From NCBI GenBank assembly GCA_031269095.1, contig JAIRWI010000002.1, forward strand, positions 42,252-106,251: a stretch of 64,000 bases of DNA. Reading direction: 5' to 3'. The translations under genes and the position numbers were made by a program. This document shows positions 39,288 to 47,608 of the stretch, piece after piece (the stretch's first letter is position 1; every line of letters begins with the position of its first letter). The notes below the pieces were generated by a model. It had not been told where the DNA came from and searched no databases. It was given only the letters and a program-made list of their open reading frames with translations. Origin of the DNA: Holosporales bacterium. GTDB taxonomy: Bacteria > Pseudomonadota > Alphaproteobacteria > RUG11792.

Positions 39288-39997
39288 TTACAAGTGCAAT
39301 TTTCACATGAAAACTGATTCTTATTTGTTACAACAAAACCTACACCGAGACTATTTTCTACAACATTAATCTCTATACCATTTATTAGTATCTCATCATC
39401 TTCATTATAGAAAAAAAATACTCCATCTATATTTTCAAATTTTTTATCTACTATATTTTTTTCTTCAATTTCATACGCGAGGGTGTAGTTAATCCCAGCG
39501 CATCCTGCGTTATTTATCACTACACTAACCCCCTTGCATTCTTTTCCCTTTGAAGTAATAAGTTCTTTTAGTTTTTTAATAGCGTATTCGGATACTGTTA
39601 TCATTTTTTTTCCTATGTTATTTTTTTTAAGTAAATAATCCTCTACTGCCGCAGTTATGGCTTCTTTGGCTAAAACTGAACAATGTTTTTTTATATCGCT
39701 TAATTCAAGTTCTTCTGCTACTTCTAAATTTTCTATTTTCTGTGCCTGTTCAATTGTTAATCCATTTAATTTTTTACACGCAAGCTCCATGGAAGCAATA
39801 GCAGAAACGCACCCAAAAACCTTATGCTTTGCTTCAATAATTTTATCATCTTTATCAAAAAGAATTTGTATTTTCATGACATCGCCACAAAGTGGAGAAC
39901 CAACAATCCCAGTGCCAACACTTTTGTTGTTTTCATCAAAACCTCCTACCCTTTTTAAGGAGTTATAGTAATTCAATGTTTTCTCACTATATTTCAT
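39278..39997 (-). CDS. IscU-IscA fusion: Fe-S scaffold joined to A-type carrier
   Basis: 239 residues from ATG 39997; this start puts the IscU residues C37, D39, C63 and C106 at exactly the positions found in E. coli IscU. Residues 1-128 are the scaffold (YSEKTLNYYNSLKRVGGF, PLCGDVMK, VFGCVSAIAS, KKHCSVLAKEA). Residues 132-239 are an A-type carrier (MITVSEYAIKKLKELI, NNAGCAGINYTLAYE, C-terminal CENCTCKC). The usual HscA-recognition motif LPPVK at 99-103 is replaced by LSDIK. The join depends on a run of eight A (39621-39628, minus strand): seven or nine A would end IscU at once. A ribosome-binding-like AGGA precedes the internal ATG at 39604, so the carrier could also be made alone. Confidence 0.88.
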   Translation of the reverse strand: MKYSEKTLNYYNSLKRVGGFDENNKSVGTGIVGSPLCGDVMKIQILFDKDDKIIEAKHKVFGCVSAIASMELACKKLNGLTIEQAQKIENLEVAEELELSDIKKHCSVLAKEAITAAVEDYLLKKNNIGKKMITVSEYAIKKLKELITSKGKECKGVSVVINNAGCAGINYTLAYEIEEKNIVDKKFENIDGVFFFYNEDDEILINGIEINVVENSLGVGFVVTNKNQFSCENCTCKCA

Positions 39998-40042
39998 GAA
40001 GGGAACCGCCAAAATTCTATAAAAATCGTCTATATAATACAA

Positions 40043-40519
40043 CTATGCGTATTCTATCGCTATAATTTCATACAATTTTATTCCTCCTGGAGTACTAACC
40101 TCGACGACATCGTTTTCTTGTCGTCCTATAAGGGCCTTCGCAAGAGGAGAGGTTACGGGAAGAAGGCCATTGCTGATATCGACTTCATCACTTCCGACTA
40201 TCTGGAATTTATGTTCCGCTTTTCCTTCGCCGCAATCAACAAGCCGAATACAAGCGCCAAATCTAATTTCTTTTGAGTCTATCTTTGAAGTGTCTATAAC
40301 TTCCGCCCTACTGATTTTGTCTTCAAGAGCTACAATTCTTGATTCAATCATTCCTTGTTTTTCTTTCGCTGCATGATATTCGGCATTTTCAGAGAGATCT
40401 CCAAAATCACGAGCAGCAGAAATAGCTGCAACAACTTGAGGACGTTCAACGTTTTTAAGCTGTTTTAGTTCCTCTTGAATTTTTTTAAAACCGCGAACGG
40501 TCATTGGAATCTTGTCCAC
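40043..40519 (-). CDS. greA: Transcript cleavage factor GreA
   Basis: 158 residues, usual length. An N-terminal coiled coil (GFKKIQEELKQLKNVERPQV and RDFGDLSENAEYHAAKEKQG, with the catalytic acidic tip D-L-S-E-N-A-E-Y) and a C-terminal FKBP-like domain (ISNGLLPVTSPLAKALIGR) are intact. It rescues backtracked RNA polymerase by stimulating transcript cleavage. Located 73 bases downstream of murA and just before the IscU/IscA fusion. Confidence 0.96.
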   Translation of the reverse strand: MDKIPMTVRGFKKIQEELKQLKNVERPQVVAAISAARDFGDLSENAEYHAAKEKQGMIESRIVALEDKISRAEVIDTSKIDSKEIRFGACIRLVDCGEGKAEHKFQIVGSDEVDISNGLLPVTSPLAKALIGRQENDVVEVSTPGGIKLYEIIAIEYA

Positions 40520-40592
40520 GCCTAACTTCTATATAAATTTTTTAAATTTAAAGGGCATCTTATCTGAATAAACTAAGTCAGTCAACAAAGTT

Positions 40593-41870
40593 TTATACAC
40601 AAAATCTTTCAAGAATTGCCCCACACTTTCTAAGTTTTTCATCAATGTCTTCGTATCCTCTGTTTAAGTGATACAACCTATTAACCACAGTTTCACCTTC
40701 GGCAATGAGTCCGGCAATAACTAAAGATACAGAAGCTCTAAGATCTGTCGCCATAACATGTGCTCCACCTAATTTGGGGACCCCTTTGAGGATAGCAGTC
40801 TTTCCGTGAATAGATATATCAGCCCCCATACGCACTAATTCTGGGACATGCATAAACCTGTTTTCAAAAATGTTTTCAGTTATAGATGAAACACCATTGC
40901 ATCTGGTTATTAAAACCATAAGCTGGGCTTGAAGATCTGTTGCAAGACCAGGGTAGGGCGCCGTTTCAACTTCGAGAGAATGAATAATTGTTTCTTGGGA
41001 TTTTGCCTTACCAACAAGAACTCCGTTGTCCTTTTTTTTACAGCAAGTCCCAGTTTTTTGTAGCAAGGAAAAAAATCCTGAAAGATGATCGTAATTACAA
41101 TTTTCTAAAAAAATTTCCCCGTGTGTTGCTGCCGCTGCTACGGCATATGTTCCCGCTTCTATCCTGTCTGGGATTATTAAAAATTCAGTGCCATGTAATT
41201 TTTCCACACCATTTATTGTAATGATATGGGTTCCATGTCCTGTTATGTCAGCGCCCATTTTGTTAAGTAAATCGGCGAAGGCAACTACTTCCGGTTCTAT
41301 TGGTGAATTAATTAATCTCGTTGTTCCTTTTGCGTAGCATGCTGCCATCATAACGTTTTCAACACCGGTTATTGTTACTATAGGGAAATTTATATCAGTT
41401 CCTATGAGGCCATCTCGGGGAGCCTGTGCATGAATATAGCCATTTTCTAGGCTAATAGTTGCTCCAAGTTCTTCGAGGGCTTTTATATGTAAATCAACCC
41501 CCCGTGTTCCGATAGCACACCCTCCAGGAAGTGAAACCGATGCACTTCCAAATCTACCGATGAGTGCTCCCAAAACTAATATAGAAGCTCTCATTTTTCT
41601 TACAAAATCATATGGTGCTTCCAAAAATTTTACATTTTTTGTACATATTGAAACGGTATTTTTATCGATTTGAGAAATATCTGCACCGATATAACTTAAT
41701 AATTCCATCATAGATTTTATATCTGCAAGCTCTGGGACATTGGTTAAAGTAATTGGTTCTTCTGTAAGGAGACCAGCAGCCAGAGCCGGAAGAGCCATGT
41801 TTTTTGAACCACTTATTTTTATTGTTCCTATTAGCGGTTTCCCTCCAACAATCCTCATACTTTCTAACAT
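40593..41870 (-). CDS. murA: UDP-N-acetylglucosamine 1-carboxyvinyltransferase
   Basis: 425 residues, typical length. KISGSKNMALPALAAGLL at the N-terminus holds the substrate-binding Lys/Asn; PGGCAIGTRGVDLHIKALEE holds the active-site Cys near residue 117, so it should be fosfomycin-sensitive by this criterion. DRIEAGTYAVAAAAT and ATDLRASVSLVIAGL are also conserved. It performs the first committed step of peptidoglycan synthesis using phosphoenolpyruvate. It heads the minus-strand run through menA. Confidence 0.96.
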   Translation of the reverse strand: MLESMRIVGGKPLIGTIKISGSKNMALPALAAGLLTEEPITLTNVPELADIKSMMELLSYIGADISQIDKNTVSICTKNVKFLEAPYDFVRKMRASILVLGALIGRFGSASVSLPGGCAIGTRGVDLHIKALEELGATISLENGYIHAQAPRDGLIGTDINFPIVTITGVENVMMAACYAKGTTRLINSPIEPEVVAFADLLNKMGADITGHGTHIITINGVEKLHGTEFLIIPDRIEAGTYAVAAAATHGEIFLENCNYDHLSGFFSLLQKTGTCCKKKDNGVLVGKAKSQETIIHSLEVETAPYPGLATDLQAQLMVLITRCNGVSSITENIFENRFMHVPELVRMGADISIHGKTAILKGVPKLGGAHVMATDLRASVSLVIAGLIAEGETVVNRLYHLNRGYEDIDEKLRKCGAILERFCV

Positions 41871-42031
41871 AATTATGGACTACATAGTTTAAAAATAGCT
41901 TTATATCAGCATTGTAACTAATTGGTGGGGGAATAGAAAGATTCCAATTGTTTGAACTACAGAGAATTTGCTAGTAGCAGTCTGTGTGTGTTATACTTCT
42001 TAGTATATAAGATTAGGGGCTTTATAGCGTT

Positions 42032-45000
42032 ATGTTTAGTCTTGAAAGGATTTTTGGTTCGTATAATTCTCGAATAATAAAAAAGTACGAAAGAACTGTT
42101 AAAGAAATTAATCAATTAGAGGAGTTTATAACTCCATTAAGTGACGAAGAACTTAGAAATAAAACTTTTGAATTTAAAACCCTTCTTACAAGTGGTGAAA
42201 AAACTTTAAATAATATTCTCCCTGAGGCTTTTGCTGTAGTTCGTGAAGCAGCAATTCGGACCCTTGGCTTAAGACACTTTGATGTTCAGCTTATTGGAGG
42301 TATGGCGTTACACGATGGTAGTATCGCAGAAATGAAAACCGGTGAAGGTAAAACACTCGTCGCAACTCTTGCAGTTTATTTAAATGCCCTTCCAGGAGAA
42401 GGGGTACACGTCGTAACGGTAAACGATTACTTAGCAAAACGTGATGCAAATTGGATGGGGCAGGTGTATAGATTTCTCGGGCTCAGTGTCGATGTTATTA
42501 TCGGAGGAATGGGAGATGAACGCAAAAAAGAAGCGTATAATGCTGACATAGTTTATGGAACAAATCATGAATTTGGTTTTGATTACCTACGTGATAATCT
42601 AAAATTCAACGAATCCGAGATGGTTATGCGTTCACTTAATTTCGCAGTTATCGATGAAGTTGATAGTATTTTAATAGACGAAGCTAGAACCCCTTTGATA
42701 ATTTCGGGGGTAGACCAAGGATCAACCCAGCTTTACATAGCAGTTGATAATGTGGTTAAAAACATAACGAACACAGAAGAATTTGAAAAAGACGAAAAGA
42801 GTAGGGTAGTTACATTAACGGATATTGGTGTGGAAAAAATTGAAGAAGGTCTCAAAAAAATTGGCTTATTACAACTTGATGGCGCTTTGTATGATCCCCA
42901 TAACATATCTCTTGTTTATCATGTAAACTGCGCTCTTAGGGCTCATAAACTTTTTTCTAAAGATGTTGATTATATAGTTAAAGATCGCCAAGTTATGATT
43001 ATTGATGAATTTACTGGGAGAATAATGGATGGAAGACGTTATTCCGAAGGACTTCATCAGGCTCTTGAAGCGAAGGAACACGTAGAGGTTAAAACTGAGA
43101 GTCAGACTATTGCTACAATTTCATATCAAAATCTGTTTAGATTATATAAAAAACTCTCTGGTATGACGGGAACCGCTATGACGGAGGAAGCCGAATTCGG
43201 AGAAATATATAAGCTAAACGTAGTTAGTATACCACCTAACAAACCCGTTATTAGAAAAGATCAAGAAGACTCTATATTTTTAACACTAGAAGAAAAAGAT
43301 AAAAGCGCTATAAATCTGATAAAGGACTGCATAGTACGTCAACAGCCAGTTCTAATTGGAACAACAAATATTGATCGTTCTGAATATTTTTCAAACCTAC
43401 TAAAAAAAGAGGGCATAAGACATAATGTTTTGAATGCGAGGCATCATGAAAAGGAGGCTTATATTATTGCGGAAGCTGGGGTTCCTGGGGCAGTCACTAT
43501 AGCAACGAATATGGCTGGACGAGGAACAGATATAAAGCTCGGTGGTAGTTTCGAGATGAGGGTGGAAATGGAGTGTGCTAATATAACAGACCAGGAAGAA
43601 CGTCGTCAAAAAATGGAAGAAATTAAGGAAGATATCGCAAAAAAATATGAAATAGTTGCAAATGCTGGTGGATTATTCATTGTGGGAACAGAACGCAATG
43701 AAAGTCGCCGTATAGATAATCAGCTTAGAGGAAGATCGGGAAGACAAGGAGACCCTGGGGCTTCCAAATTTTTCCTATCACTTGAAGATGAGCTTATTAA
43801 AAGATTTGGTTCAGCAAATTTTTCCAAAACACTTCAGAGGGCTGGGGTTCAAAAAAACGATGAACTCACACACCGCTGGATTTCAAAAGCGATAGAAAAA
43901 TCCCAACAGAGAGTTGAAGCGTATAACTTTGATATTAGAAAACAATTACTGCGCTATGATGATGTCATGAATGATCAACGTAAAATTATATATGAACAAA
44001 GAAAAGCACTTATGGATACCAAGGATCTCACTGAATTCGTTTTTCATAATATAACAGATTCAGTTGCAGAGCTTGTGGGGAAAGTAGCCCAGGCAAACAC
44101 AGTTCCGGACGAATGGGATATTTCTCTTTTAAAAATCGAGTCTAAAAAATTATTTGGTATTGATACCGATGTGATAACAATAAATCCAGAAATGACTCCC
44201 GAAAGCTTAAGCCACCAGCTTGAAGAAATTGTTTTCCAAAATTATAATAAAAAGCTCGAAAAGTATGGGGCTGACATGATGAACTATATGGCGAGGGATG
44301 CTACGCTTAAAACGCTCGATCAGGCTTGGCGTAAACATCTTGTAGTACTTGAACACCTGCGTCGCGGGGTTAATCTTCGTGCATATGCGCAGAAAAATCC
44401 ACTAAACGAGTATAAACTTGAGGCGTTCGAATTGTTTCAAGATATGCTAACGATGGCGAAGGATGAAGGGTTATCTCTTATATCTAATTTCGAAATTAAA
44501 AATTACCAGTCCGAACCAATTATCGAAGAACCAGTGGCGATTCCTAACGAGGAGATTGAGGTTGAGCCAATTATCAAAGCTACATTTATTTCGCGTAACG
44601 ATACATGTAGCTGTGGAAGCGGTTTAAAATTCAAATACTGCTGTGGAAGCATTGACGATAAAATTTCAGAAAAAATAATTAAATCTGCAGAGAAAAAGAA
44701 AAAAATAGCAGAGGCTGCCAGCAAACGCGAAGTTGAAATTGAAAAAGAGAGAAACATAGTAGAAATTGAAAAACCTAAAGTTAAAATAGAAGAGGTAGAA
44801 GTAACTCCTGTTAAAAAAACTCAAGAAAGTACTGTTGCGACACCAGCAGCAGAGCCTGTTAATAAACAGCCTAGGAAGAAAGCTATTATTAATAAAGCTA
44901 AAGATTCTTCGGTAACTTCTGTTAAAAAAACTCAAGAAAGCACTGTAGTGACACCAGCTACAGAGCCTATTAATAAGCAGCCTAGGAAAAAAGCTATTAT

Positions 45001-45382
45001 TAGTAAAGCTAAAGATTCCGCAGTAACTGTTACTAAAAAAACTCAAGAAAGTACTGTTGCGACACCGGTAGCAGAGCCTGTTAATAAGCAGCCTAGGAAG
45101 AAAGCTATTATTAATAAAGCTAAAGATTCTGCAGTAACAGTTACTAAGAAAGCTCAAAAAAACACTGTTGTGACACCAGCTACTGAGCCTATTAATAAAC
45201 AGCCTAGGAAGAAAGCTATTATTAATAAAGCTAAAGATTCTGCAGTAACTGTTACTAAGAAAGCTCAAAAAAGCACTATTGTGACACCAGCAGCAGAACC
45301 TGTTAATAAACAGCCTAGGAAGAAAGCTAAAGATTCCGCAGTAACTGTTACTAAAAAAACAAGGAAGAAATCCGATTCATAA
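42032..45382 (+). CDS. secA: Preprotein translocase ATPase SecA with a long repetitive C-terminal extension
   Basis: 1116 residues; normal SecA is about 850-930. Walker A (EMKTGEGKTLVATLAVYL, near residue 100), Walker B (FAVIDEVDSILIDEARTPL), ATNMAGRGTDIKLGG and QLRGRSGRQGDPG are intact. The zinc-binding SecB/ribosome-interacting end is at about 855-870 (DTCSCGSGLKFKYCCGS). After it comes a charged region (EKKKKIAEAASKREVEIEKE) and then, from residue 928, five 37-residue repeats (KKTQESTVATPAAEPVNKQP followed by RKKAIINKAKDSAVTVT). The tail is basic and probably disordered. The motor should be functional; the role of the tail is unknown. Single gene, with a GTG-started helicase 36 bases downstream. 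Confidence 0.96.
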   Translation: MFSLERIFGSYNSRIIKKYERTVKEINQLEEFITPLSDEELRNKTFEFKTLLTSGEKTLNNILPEAFAVVREAAIRTLGLRHFDVQLIGGMALHDGSIAEMKTGEGKTLVATLAVYLNALPGEGVHVVTVNDYLAKRDANWMGQVYRFLGLSVDVIIGGMGDERKKEAYNADIVYGTNHEFGFDYLRDNLKFNESEMVMRSLNFAVIDEVDSILIDEARTPLIISGVDQGSTQLYIAVDNVVKNITNTEEFEKDEKSRVVTLTDIGVEKIEEGLKKIGLLQLDGALYDPHNISLVYHVNCALRAHKLFSKDVDYIVKDRQVMIIDEFTGRIMDGRRYSEGLHQALEAKEHVEVKTESQTIATISYQNLFRLYKKLSGMTGTAMTEEAEFGEIYKLNVVSIPPNKPVIRKDQEDSIFLTLEEKDKSAINLIKDCIVRQQPVLIGTTNIDRSEYFSNLLKKEGIRHNVLNARHHEKEAYIIAEAGVPGAVTIATNMAGRGTDIKLGGSFEMRVEMECANITDQEERRQKMEEIKEDIAKKYEIVANAGGLFIVGTERNESRRIDNQLRGRSGRQGDPGASKFFLSLEDELIKRFGSANFSKTLQRAGVQKNDELTHRWISKAIEKSQQRVEAYNFDIRKQLLRYDDVMNDQRKIIYEQRKALMDTKDLTEFVFHNITDSVAELVGKVAQANTVPDEWDISLLKIESKKLFGIDTDVITINPEMTPESLSHQLEEIVFQNYNKKLEKYGADMMNYMARDATLKTLDQAWRKHLVVLEHLRRGVNLRAYAQKNPLNEYKLEAFELFQDMLTMAKDEGLSLISNFEIKNYQSEPIIEEPVAIPNEEIEVEPIIKATFISRNDTCSCGSGLKFKYCCGSIDDKISEKIIKSAEKKKKIAEAASKREVEIEKERNIVEIEKPKVKIEEVEVTPVKKTQESTVATPAAEPVNKQPRKKAIINKAKDSSVTSVKKTQESTVVTPATEPINKQPRKKAIISKAKDSAVTVTKKTQESTVATPVAEPVNKQPRKKAIINKAKDSAVTVTKKAQKNTVVTPATEPINKQPRKKAIINKAKDSAVTVTKKAQKSTIVTPAAEPVNKQPRKKAKDSAVTVTKKTRKKSDS
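44813..45370 (+). repeat. Five tandem 111-base repeats within secA
   Basis: Period 111 bases (37 codons). Copies 1-4 are complete; copy 5 lacks four codons (the AIIN part). Copies 2 and 4 share TEPINK while 1, 3 and 5 share AEPVNK, which suggests growth by duplication of a two-unit block. Frame is kept throughout, so selection has kept it open. Confidence 0.9.
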
Positions 45383-45418
45383 TTTCAGGATGCTGATGGT
45401 GACAGATTATGTGTAACG

Positions 45419-47371
45419 GTGGTAAATACAAGGAAAAATAGTGAGATTTTGTTAGATTTATCGTTATTAAATAGTATGCAACTTGAAGCGGTTAAAACGG
45501 TTAATGGAGCGGTTTTGGTGTTAGCAGGGGCAGGAACTGGAAAAACCAGGGTTTTGACTTCGCGTGTTGCGTACATAGTTTCCAATGAGATTGCTGACAT
45601 TAGCAGAATTCTGGCCGTAACCTTCACAAACAAAGCTGCAAACGAAATGAAAGAGAGAGTTGTGTCGATGCTGGAGGGATCATATTCCAATTTGCACCAT
45701 TATTCAGAAGGAATATGGATTGGCACTTTTCATTCTCTCGCCCTTCGGATAATCAGGCCTTATCATGAAAAATTTGGAAGATCAGCGAGATTTTCAATAG
45801 TGGATGGGGATGATCAGCTACGTATTATAAAAAAAATCCTAAAAGACACCAAAATTGATGATAAAAAATATACTCCCAAAAGTATGGCATATTACATAAA
45901 TAAATGGAAAGATTTGTTACATTCTGCTGAAATTGCCAAAAAAATAGCCAAAAAATTTACAAATGAAGAAATAGCTGCAAGGGTTTATGACATATATACG
46001 GATGTTCTTATATCTCTAGATGCTATAGATTTCGGGGATATATTATATTATTGTATGGAAATTTTTAAATCAAACAAAGAAATTTTAAATTATTATCAAG
46101 AAAAATTTAAATATATTATGGTTGATGAATATCAGGATACAAATACAATCCAATATATATGGTTGCGTTCTCTTTCTATGAGTCATGGGAATATATGTTG
46201 TGTTGGTGATGATGATCAATCTATATACAGCTGGCGTGGTGCAGATATCGATAATATTTTGAAGTTTGAAGACGATTTTAAAAACACAAAAGTAATAAGA
46301 CTAGAGCAAAATTATAGGTCAACTGGGAATATATTAAATACAGCGAACGGACTTATTTCTAACAATATTGGTCGAATGAAAAAAAGTCTTTGGACCGAGT
46401 CTGAAAACGGTTTACCAGTGTTTATAAAATCCCTCATTAATCCATATGAAGAGGCATTTTTTATTTCTAACCTTATTATAAATAAAAATAAAAATGGAAT
46501 AAAATACGAAGATATGGCAATTTTGGTCAGAACAGCCTTCCAAACCAGAGTATTTGAAGATAGATTTCTTATTCTGGGGATTCCATATAAAATTATAGGA
46601 GGACTACGTTTTTATGATAGAAAAGAAGTTAAGGATGCGATAGCCTACATCCGGCTCGTAGTGAATATAAATGACGGGGTAGCTTTTGAAAGGATTGTAA
46701 ATTCCCCGAAGCGTGGAATTGGAGTCGTTTCTATTAACAAATTTTATAGTATTTCAAAAGAGAAAAATATTTCACTTACCGATGCGGCGAGAATTGTATG
46801 CCCGACAAAATTAAGTGATTTTTTCGCTCTAATAGAAAAATGGAGAGATCTGAGTGAAACTCTCGCACCTTACGAACTTATGAAGGTAATACTTGAGGAA
46901 TCAGGATACACAGAATCATTGAGGATTAGAAATACTGTTGAAGATGATGGTAGGATTGAAACACTCAATGAGCTTGTAAATTCTTTGAAAAATTTTGATA
47001 ACATAATCGAATTTTTAGACTATATTGGTTTAGTGCTAGATAATGCTGAGCAAGTTGGAACTGATAAAATTACAATAAGCACGATTCACGCAGCTAAAGG
47101 TTTGGAGTACCAGACTGTTTTTATTCCTGGTTTTGAAGAAAATATTATGCCGCACCAAAAAGCAATAGAAGAAAAAGGTGATCTGGGGATAGAGGAGGAG
47201 CGACGCCTTTGTTATGTAGCAATAACCCGTGCAAAAAAGGAAACGTATATAACTTTCTGCAATTCAAGAAACGGCTTTTTTTCCAATCACTATTATGATA
47301 TTACTTCCCTTAGAACATCCCCTTCAAGATTTCTTAGAGATTTACCGAAATCTAGTACAAAAATTTTATAA
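45419..47371 (+). CDS. uvrD: UvrD/PcrA-type DNA helicase
   Basis: 650 residues from GTG 45419. Superfamily 1 motifs are in order: Q motif/N-terminus (LNSMQLEAVKTVNGAVLVLA), Walker A (AGAGTGKTRVLTSRVAYI), Ia (AVTFTNKAANEMKERV), II (YIMVDEYQDTNTIQY), III (CVGDDDQSIYSWRGAD), V (ISTIHAAKGLEYQTVFIPG) and VI (RRLCYVAITRAKKETYITF). Family members act in nucleotide excision and mismatch repair and in removing RecA from DNA. At 650 residues it lacks much of the usual C-terminal tail, so it is nearer to short PcrA/Rep-like forms. Confidence 0.9.
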   Translation: MVNTRKNSEILLDLSLLNSMQLEAVKTVNGAVLVLAGAGTGKTRVLTSRVAYIVSNEIADISRILAVTFTNKAANEMKERVVSMLEGSYSNLHHYSEGIWIGTFHSLALRIIRPYHEKFGRSARFSIVDGDDQLRIIKKILKDTKIDDKKYTPKSMAYYINKWKDLLHSAEIAKKIAKKFTNEEIAARVYDIYTDVLISLDAIDFGDILYYCMEIFKSNKEILNYYQEKFKYIMVDEYQDTNTIQYIWLRSLSMSHGNICCVGDDDQSIYSWRGADIDNILKFEDDFKNTKVIRLEQNYRSTGNILNTANGLISNNIGRMKKSLWTESENGLPVFIKSLINPYEEAFFISNLIINKNKNGIKYEDMAILVRTAFQTRVFEDRFLILGIPYKIIGGLRFYDRKEVKDAIAYIRLVVNINDGVAFERIVNSPKRGIGVVSINKFYSISKEKNISLTDAARIVCPTKLSDFFALIEKWRDLSETLAPYELMKVILEESGYTESLRIRNTVEDDGRIETLNELVNSLKNFDNIIEFLDYIGLVLDNAEQVGTDKITISTIHAAKGLEYQTVFIPGFEENIMPHQKAIEEKGDLGIEEERRLCYVAITRAKKETYITFCNSRNGFFSNHYYDITSLRTSPSRFLRDLPKSSTKIL

Positions 47372-47387
47372 GAGAGTTACCTATTTT

Positions 47388-47593
47388 GTATATTCTCTCT
47401 AGTTACAAAAAAGATAATTTTTTAAAACCTATTCCAAAAATTATTGATGTTTTAGGTGCATTTGTCGATGACAATGTTAAACTGGAACAACTATATACTC
47501 TCTCTAGTTGACAATAGGGGATTTTTTTAAAGCTATATCCCCTGGAATTATAAGGGGTTTGGGCATTTTTGTTAATACTATTGTCAACTATAT
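47388..47593 (+). repeat. Paired A and B repeats between convergent genes
   Basis: An A copy (47388-47495) and a B copy (about 47491-47593), both in plus orientation and overlapping at CAACTATATACTCTCTC, fill the gap between the 3' ends of uvrD and recJ. The right end of B (TTGTCAACTATATA) stops 15 bases from the recJ stop codon. Confidence 0.8.
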
Positions 47594-47608
47594 ACCGTAT
47601 TGAGAAAC

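Noticed and set aside
44666..45268. Antisense open frame of 200 codons opposite the secA tail
   Set aside because: It results from the in-frame repeats of secA; its product (SFINNSFLPRLFINRL repeats) is a mirror of them with no start signal.
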